Below are positions 7,988 to 12,143 of a stretch of 12,143 bases of DNA, one piece after another. A program made the translations under genes and the position numbers. The first letter of the stretch is position 1. Every line of letters begins with the position of its first letter. The DNA comes from CALCHX01 sp035761165 (GTDB taxonomy: Bacteria > Gemmatimonadota > Gemmatimonadetes > Gemmatimonadales > Gemmatimonadaceae), in NCBI GenBank assembly GCA_035761165.1, contig DASTRO010000091.1, forward strand, positions 1-12,143, given 5' to 3'. Under the pieces are notes generated by a model that made no database searches, was not told where the DNA came from, and saw only the letters and a program-made list of their open reading frames with translations.

Positions 7988-8440
7988 ATGGACGGGGTGA
8001 TCCTGCGCCACCTCGGCGGCTCCCGCGCCGGGTGCGTGCAGCGGTACGCGGTGGCGGAGCTGGACGGGCTGGTGCTAGGGCACGATGCGTACGCCGACGT
8101 CCGCTTCGATGCGGCGCGCGACGCGCCAGTGGCGCGCCAGCATGCCTGCATCATCCCCGATCCACGCACACCGTGGCGCTTCGTGCTGGTGGATCTGGAG
8201 AGCCGGTCCGGCACCTACCTGAACCAGCGGCGCGTGGCCGGCACGGCGGCGCTCGCGCCGGGCGACGTCATCCAGCTCGGCCCCGGCGGGCCCGAGCTGC
8301 AGTTCGACCTCCTGCAGTTCGACCTGCTGTCGGCACCGGTCGCGCGCACCGGGGGGCGCGGCGCGATGACGACGCGCCTTCAGGGGATCCGGGCGCCGCT
8401 GTCCACCGCCGAGATCGGGAGCAGCCCCCGCTCCACGTAG
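7988..8440 (+). CDS. small FHA-domain protein
   Basis: A 150-residue soluble protein that is almost entirely one forkhead-associated domain (about residues 6-112), a phosphothreonine-binding module. The motifs are present in degenerate form: LVLGHDAYADVRF for the usual GR segment, VARQHA for SRxHA, and SRSGTYLNQRRV for the SxNGTFVNG loop, which keeps Ser, Gly-Thr and Asn. LAPGDVIQLG follows, as expected. The first canonical Arg (of GR) appears as His, so phosphopeptide binding may be altered. The ATG is preceded by GGAGGG (7974-7979) at 8 bases, which decides the start over longer frames. LQFDL is duplicated by a 15-bp repeat. The last 20 codons overlap the convergent exporter gene. There is no kinase or other FHA partner nearby. 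Confidence 0.82.
   Translation: MDGVILRHLGGSRAGCVQRYAVAELDGLVLGHDAYADVRFDAARDAPVARQHACIIPDPRTPWRFVLVDLESRSGTYLNQRRVAGTAALAPGDVIQLGPGGPELQFDLLQFDLLSAPVARTGGRGAMTTRLQGIRAPLSTAEIGSSPRST
8297..8326 (+). repeat. 15-bp in-frame tandem duplication in the FHA gene
   Basis: CTGCAGTTCGACCTC (8297-8311) is followed by CTGCAGTTCGACCTG (8312-8326), which duplicates the peptide LQFDL at the end of the FHA fold. One base differs. A recent slippage event is the simplest explanation. Confidence 0.9.
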
Positions 8441-9648
8441 ATCGGCCGCACGAGCGCCGCCAGCGCCGGCAGCCGCCGGGCGAACCAGAGCCCGCCCAGC
8501 ATCACCACCGCGCCGCCGGCGGCGATCGTCGCCGGCGCGCCGATGCGGCTGGCGAGGATGCCCGCCAGCAGGCTGCCGAGCGGCGCCGTGCCGAGGAAGG
8601 CCATCACGTAGAACGCCATCACCCGGCCGCGCAGCCGCTCCTCCACCAGCGTCTGCAGGATCGTGTTCGTCGACGCCGTCTCGATCATCAGCCCGCCGCC
8701 CACCACGGGGAGCACGGCGAGTGACAGCCAGAGCGCGCGCGAGCTGGCGAAGACGATCAGCGCCGCGCCGAAGGCGAGCGTGGCCAGCATCATCACCCGT
8801 CCCAGCCCCACCACCGTGTGCCGCGACGCCAGGTAGAAGGCGCCGCCCAGCGCCCCCAGCCCCGAGGCCGTCATCAGGAAGCCGAGCGTGTGCGGGCCGC
8901 CGTGCAGCACGTCGGTCGCCATCACCGGCATGAGCACCGTGTACGGCATCCCCATCGTGCTGACGAGGGCGAGGAGGAGGAGTCCCGTGCGCACCGGCAC
9001 GAAGCCGGTCACGTAGCGGAAGCCATCGCGCAGCTCCTCGGCCAGGCGCGTGGCGGGGCGCGGCACGGCGGTGCGCGGGACGCGCATGGCGAGCAGCGAC
9101 GCCAGCACCGCCACGTACGACAGCGCGTCGAGGGCGAAGCACCACCCCTCCCCCACCGCCGCGATGAGCACGCCGCCCACCGACGGGCCGATGATGCGGC
9201 TCCCGTTCACCATCGAGCTGTTGAGCGCGATGGCGTTCGGCAGGTCGGCGCGGTCCTCCACCATCTGCACCACGAACGCCTGCCGCGCCGGCGTGTCGAA
9301 GGCGTTGATGACGCCCTGCAGCAGCTGCAGCGCCAGCACGTGCCCGACGGAGATGACGCCGGTGAGGGTGAGCACGGCCAGCGCCGCCGACTGCAGCAGC
9401 GAGCAGCACTGCGTGACGACGAGGATGCGGTGCCGGTTCCAGCGGTCCACCAGCACCCCGGTGACGGGCGTGAGGAGGAGCGACGGGATCTGCCCGCAGA
9501 AGCCGACGACGCCGAGCAGCAGCGCCGAGCCGGTGAGGCGGTAGACGAGCCAGCTCGTGGCGATGCGCGTGATCCACGTGCCGACGAGCGAGACGCTCTG
9601 GCCGCCGAAGAAGAGGCGGTAGTTGCGGTGGCGGAGGGCACGCGTGAG
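8380..9648 (-). CDS. MFS exporter (MFS_3 / EntS-like), start codon unclear
   Basis: A twelve-helix major facilitator of about 422 residues. The homologous N-terminus LTRALRHRNYRLFFGGQ starts at 9648, followed by helices 1-2 and motif A, GVLVDRWNRHR (residues 64-74). LNSSMVNGSRIIGPSVGG, at helix 5, is typical of the MFS_3 (PF05977) exporters such as the enterobactin exporter EntS; the substrate here is unknown. In this frame there is no ATG, GTG or TTG between 9456 and at least 9840. The first standard start, GTG 9456, would delete helices 1 and 2. CTG at 9708 is in frame, but it overlaps the upstream stop and lacks a ribosome site. Either an unusual start, an indel near 9640-9665, or N-terminal decay explains this. 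The 3' end overlaps the FHA gene by 61 bases, tail to tail. Confidence 0.8.
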   Translation of the reverse strand, partial: LTRALRHRNYRLFFGGQSVSLVGTWITRIATSWLVYRLTGSALLLGVVGFCGQIPSLLLTPVTGVLVDRWNRHRILVVTQCCSLLQSAALAVLTLTGVISVGHVLALQLLQGVINAFDTPARQAFVVQMVEDRADLPNAIALNSSMVNGSRIIGPSVGGVLIAAVGEGWCFALDALSYVAVLASLLAMRVPRTAVPRPATRLAEELRDGFRYVTGFVPVRTGLLLLALVSTMGMPYTVLMPVMATDVLHGGPHTLGFLMTASGLGALGGAFYLASRHTVVGLGRVMMLATLAFGAALIVFASSRALWLSLAVLPVVGGGLMIETASTNTILQTLVEERLRGRVMAFYVMAFLGTAPLGSLLAGILASRIGAPATIAAGGAVVMLGGLWFARRLPALAALVRPIYVERGLLPISAVDSGARIP

Positions 9649-9678
9649 CCGCGGGCCGCCACGAGGGCGGCCCGCGGC
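9648..9678 (-). terminator. perfect 13-bp GC hairpin between the histone-like and MFS genes
   Basis: GCCGCGGGCCGCC (9648-9660) and GGCGGCCCGCGGC (9666-9678) pair perfectly around a 5-base loop. The hairpin lies 27 bases after the stop of the histone-like gene, so it may stop or slow transcription or protect the 3' end. There is no T-run after it on the minus strand. It ends exactly where the conserved MFS coding sequence begins, so it may also affect translation of that gene. Confidence 0.55.
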
Positions 9679-9704
9679 CCGGGGGACGTCGGGGCCGCGT
9701 GACG

Positions 9705-10385
9705 TCAGGAGGAGGTGCGCGCGCGGGTCCGCGCGGCCTTCCGCGCGGCGGCCTTCCGGCCGGCCGCGCCCTTCGTGCGCGCCGCCTTGCGAGCCGCGGC
9801 GCTCCGGTCGCTGGCGCTCCGCTTGCGCGCCGCTGACCGCGCCTGCTTCGACAGGGCCGACTTCGACGCCGACGAGCGCCCTTCCTTCTTCAGCGCCTTC
9901 GTCGCACCGCGCGCCCGACTGGCCGTGGTGCGCGCCGCCGCGCCCTTACGGCCCGCGGCGCTGCGCTTCCGGCTCGTCGAGGACGTCGCCGTGCTCTTCC
10001 GCCCGGTGCCCTTCCGCGCGGAGCTCGTCCGCGCCGTGGACTTCCTGGCGGAGCCCTTCCGTGCCGTGGCCTTCCGCGCGGAGCTCTTCTTCGCGGTGGC
10101 CTTCTTCGCGGTGCTCTTCTTCGCGGTGGCCTTCTTCGCGGTGCTCTTCCTGGCGGCGCTCTTCCGCGCCGCGCTCTTCGTGCCCCCCTTCTTCGGCACC
10201 TTCACGCCGGCCTCGCGGGCCTTGTTCAACCCGATGGCGATGGCCTGCTCGGGCGAGCGGGCGCCGTGCTTCCCCTCGCGCACGTGGTGGATCTCCTCGC
10301 GCACGTACTCGCCGGCCTGCGTGCTCGCCGACTTGCCTTCGCGGCGGTCCTGCTCCGCACGCTCCGTGGTCTCTTGCTCGGGCAT
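9705..10385 (-). CDS. DUF6496-domain protein with histone-H1-like basic tail
   Basis: A 226-residue, extremely basic protein. Residues 1-25 are charged and Glu/Gln/Arg-rich. Residues 25-65 (EYVREEIHHVREGKHGARSP, then EQAIAIGLNKAREAGVKVPKK) match the small DUF6496 domain, whose hallmark is the xxQAIAIGLxxARxAG motif. From about 66 onward the protein is a Lys/Arg/Ala/Ser/Thr-rich tail. Pentapeptides of the form AKKST/AKKAT/ARKGS resemble the C-terminal tail of histone H1 and bacterial H1-like (Hc1/AlgP-type) proteins. Non-specific DNA binding and a nucleoid or stress role are inferred from composition. ATG 10385 has GGAGGA four bases upstream and a good promoter candidate just beyond. The opposite strand is an open frame too, but only as a by-product of the biased tail. 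Confidence 0.8.
   Translation of the reverse strand: MPEQETTERAEQDRREGKSASTQAGEYVREEIHHVREGKHGARSPEQAIAIGLNKAREAGVKVPKKGGTKSAARKSAARKSTAKKATAKKSTAKKATAKKSSARKATARKGSARKSTARTSSARKGTGRKSTATSSTSRKRSAAGRKGAAARTTASRARGATKALKKEGRSSASKSALSKQARSAARKRSASDRSAAARKAARTKGAAGRKAAARKAARTRARTSS
10041..10175 (-). repeat. 15-bp tandem repeats coding the H1-like pentapeptides
   Basis: Nine consecutive 15-bp units, each beginning CTTC on the plus strand, encode KxxAR/KxxTA-type pentapeptides. The 30-bp block 10086-10115 is repeated exactly at 10116-10145, so this part has been duplicated recently. Such arrays are prone to changes in copy number that keep the frame. Confidence 0.85.
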
Positions 10386-10404
10386 CGCGTCCTCCGTCGC
10401 GCTC

Positions 10405-10433
10405 CATACGAGCGCCGATCGCGGGATGTTGAC
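10405..10433 (-). promoter_or_regulatory. candidate ECF-type promoter of the histone-like gene
   Basis: On the minus strand GTCAAC (10433-10428) is followed by 17 bases and then CGTATG (10410-10405), 19 bases before the start codon. This is the same AAC-N17-CGTAT geometry as the candidate before macA, which suggests the same sigma factor. The rest of the two promoters is unlike. Confidence 0.4.
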
Positions 10434-10486
10434 TGCGATCCAGCCGGTGATCGCGAGCGCGTCACTGCACGAGCAGGGCCAGGCGG

Positions 10487-10640
10487 GGAGCGACGAGCGA
10501 TGAGGGGCGAGCGATGAGCGGCGGGTGATGAGAGGTGGTAGGGACGGCTAGGAAACAGGAAGCAGGAAACAGGGACGACCTCGGGACGCTAGCCGGCGCG
10601 CTCCTGCTTCCTGTTTCCTGTTTCCTGTTTCCTGCTCCCT
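10487..10640 (-). repeat. heptamer-array / core element, copy 2
   Basis: Described on the plus strand. Three 14-bp (2 x 7) units related to CGAGCGATGAGGGG occupy 10494-10535. Purine heptamers GGAAACA, GGAAGCA, GGAAACA lie at 10551-10571. The core CGGGACGCTAGCCGGCGC is at 10582-10599, and complementary heptamers CCTGYTT occupy 10603-10640. Arms 10551-10573 and 10603-10625 can pair at 21 of 23 positions around a 29-base loop that holds the core. Relative to copy 1 the element is inverted, but relative to the preceding permease gene (here the ADOP gene on the minus strand) it has the same orientation. Confidence 0.85.
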
Positions 10641-10701
10641 AGCTCTCTCCACCGCTTCGCCAGACTCCCCCACCTGCCCCCACCACCCGCCTGCCGTCAC
10701 C

Positions 10702-12143
10702 TCACTCCGCACGCAACGCCAGCGTCGGCGGCACACGCGTCGCGCGGCGGGCCGGGATCCAGGTGGCGGCCAGCGCCACCGCGGCCACCAGCAGTGCCAC
10801 CACCACGTAGACCGCGGGGCTCGTCGGGCTCACCTGATAGAGCTGCGCGCGCAGCACGCGCGTCAGCGCCAGGGCGCCGGCGAGCCCCACCACCAGGCCG
10901 GCCAGCGTCACCCGCACGCCCTCGCCGAGCACCAACCGCAGCACGTCACCCCGCTGCGCGCCGAGCGCCACGCGCACCCCCAGCTCGCGCGTGCGCTGGG
11001 CGACCGCGTAGGCGATCACGCCGTACAGCCCCACCACGGAGAGCACCAGCGCCGCCGCGGCGAACGCACCGAGCACCACGAGGCTGAAGCGGCGCCGCGC
11101 CAGCGACTCGCGCAGCACGTCGTGCAGCGGCCGCACCTCGTCCAGCGCCAGCTGCGGGTCCACCTCGGCCAGGGCCTGCCGCATCGCCGGCACCAGCGCA
11201 CCGGCGTCGCAGCCGTCGGCCGGCCGCGGGCAGGCGGCGCGGACGACGAAGGAGAGGAAGGGATAGGGGTACTGCGCCTCGGGCAGGTAGATCGTCGGGT
11301 TGGGCGGCACGTCGAGCGCGAGCTGGCGCACGTCGCCGACGACGCCGATGACGGTGCGCGGCTGGTCGCCGAAGACGTACAGGCGCGCGCCGATCGGGCT
11401 GCGGCCGGGCCAGTAGCGCCGCGCCGCGGCCTGGCTGACGAGCACCACCAGCGGCGCGTCGGCGTCGTCGTGCGCGTCGAAGCCGCGGCCGGCCAGGAGC
11501 GGGATGCGCATCGCGTCCAGGTAGCCCGGGGTCATCACCACGTAGTCCGCGCTCGGCCCCTGCCCCGGCGCGCTCGCCGGCGCCCCCTCGATGACGAAGC
11601 TCCCCGTCTCGGTGGCGCCGGAGAGCGGGAGCCCGCTCGCCCCACCCGCCGCCGCCACCCCGGGCGTCGCGCGCAGCCGCGCGTCGTAGGCGCCCAGCGC
11701 GCGCGCCCAGCGCGGGCCGTCGCGCCGCTGGTCGAAGTCGGCGATCGGCATCAGCACGCCGGCCGTCATCGCCCCCTCGGGTGCGAAGCCCGGGTCCACG
11801 CGCTGCAGCCGCCAGAAGCTCTGCGCCAGCAGCCCCGCGCCCACCAGCAGCACGAGCGAGAGCGCCACCTGCGCGGCGACGAGCGTGCGCCGCGCCGTCT
11901 GGCGCGCCGCGCCGGCGGTGGCGCGCAGGCCCTGCAGTCCGCCGACGAGCGCCGGCGCGCCGGCGCGGAGCGCCGCCAGCAGCCCGAACGCCGCGCCGGC
12001 CAGCAGGCTCACGCCCAGCGTGGCGAGCACCACCCGCGCGTCCATCGCCACGTCGTCCGCCCGCGGCAGCGAGCCGGGCACCAGCGCCAGCAGGGCGCGC
12101 GTCCCCACCGCCGCCACGGGCTGCCCCAGCCCCGCGCCGGCCG
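10702..12143 (-). CDS. ADOP-family ABC permease, C-terminal part (partial)
   Basis: The gene enters from beyond the right edge; about 480 codons are visible and the frame is open to the last base, so a GTG at 12117 is an internal codon. Visible parts, numbered from 12117: the last helix of the first FtsX domain (about 27-51), the helix that opens the second half (78-98), the second MacB-type periplasmic domain (about 100-335; GYLDAMRIPLLAGRGFD, then GVVGDVRQLALD), and three FtsX helices (345-373, 395-420, 433-453) with RTRELGVRVALGAQRGDV. It ends ARRATRVPPTLALRAE, the usual end. The periplasmic domain has two cysteines (AACPRPADGC) that could form a disulphide. No PadR gene is seen, but the 5' end is outside the window. 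Confidence 0.92.
   Translation of the reverse strand, partial: AGAGLGQPVAAVGTRALLALVPGSLPRADDVAMDARVVLATLGVSLLAGAAFGLLAALRAGAPALVGGLQGLRATAGAARQTARRTLVAAQVALSLVLLVGAGLLAQSFWRLQRVDPGFAPEGAMTAGVLMPIADFDQRRDGPRWARALGAYDARLRATPGVAAAGGASGLPLSGATETGSFVIEGAPASAPGQGPSADYVVMTPGYLDAMRIPLLAGRGFDAHDDADAPLVVLVSQAAARRYWPGRSPIGARLYVFGDQPRTVIGVVGDVRQLALDVPPNPTIYLPEAQYPYPFLSFVVRAACPRPADGCDAGALVPAMRQALAEVDPQLALDEVRPLHDVLRESLARRRFSLVVLGAFAAAALVLSVVGLYGVIAYAVAQRTRELGVRVALGAQRGDVLRLVLGEGVRVTLAGLVVGLAGALALTRVLRAQLYQVSPTSPAVYVVVALLVAAVALAATWIPARRATRVPPTLALRAE

Noticed and set aside
10429..10434. TTGACT as a plus-strand sigma70 -35 element
   Set aside because: No plus-strand gene follows; the same bases read on the other strand fit the promoter of the histone-like gene.
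9715..10503. Hydrophobic Phe/Ala/Val-rich frame on the plus strand at the histone-like gene
   Set aside because: Antisense of Lys/Ala/Ser codons naturally reads as Phe/Ala/Leu; no ribosome site, and the minus-strand gene has a known domain, start and promoter candidate.
10667..10692. Possible G-quadruplex on the minus strand just after the second ADOP stop
   Set aside because: Only two runs of five G plus shorter runs; in DNA this GC-rich that is weak evidence without folding data.

Overview
The window is very GC-rich, and most of its long open frames come from strong GC bias. It looks like chromosome from Gemmatimonadota, with Acidobacteriota the main alternative. The reasons are two 'acidobacterial duplicated orphan permease' (ADOP) genes, one paired with an acidobacterial-type PadR regulator, plus a LytS-like kinase start and a DUF6496 protein with a histone-H1-like tail. 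The phylum is inferred from gene content; no rRNA or tRNA gene is present.

Layout. At 1-230 (-) is the first part of a membrane sensor kinase. After a divergent intergenic region come a PadR regulator (546-881) and an 876-residue ADOP permease (886-3516), four bases apart and surely one operon. A spacer with an 18-bp tandem repeat, GC hairpins, paired CACGTG sites and an ECF-like promoter candidate leads to a three-gene MacAB-type efflux operon: adaptor (3768-5141), ATPase (5160-5948) and permease (5945-7165). An 822-bp gap without a credible gene (7166-7987) holds a heptamer-repeat element and a large decayed inverted duplication. Then come a small FHA-domain protein (7988-8440, +), converging on and overlapping an MFS exporter (8380 to about 9648, -), and a Lys/Ala/Ser/Arg-rich DUF6496 protein (9705-10385, -). 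A second copy of the heptamer element follows, and the C-terminal half of a second ADOP permease (10702-12143, -) runs off the end.

The genes mostly concern membrane export. The adaptor, ATPase and permease together form a periplasm-spanning transporter that would need a TolC-like outer-membrane channel encoded elsewhere. The ADOP proteins are FtsX/MacB-fold permeases without their own ATPase, and the MFS protein is a separate exporter. PadR probably represses its own ADOP operon.

No known defence system, CRISPR array, transposase or phage gene is visible. The least ordinary content is non-coding or marginal: (i) two copies of an element made of opposed heptamer arrays around a shared 18-bp core, each just 3' of a permease gene and in the same orientation to that gene; (ii) nested inverted repeats over about 480 bp at 7397-7876; (iii) an MFS gene whose conserved N-terminus has no ATG, GTG or TTG start and begins at a perfect 13-bp hairpin; (iv) two promoter candidates, for macA and for the histone-like gene, with identical AAC-N17-CGTAT geometry.
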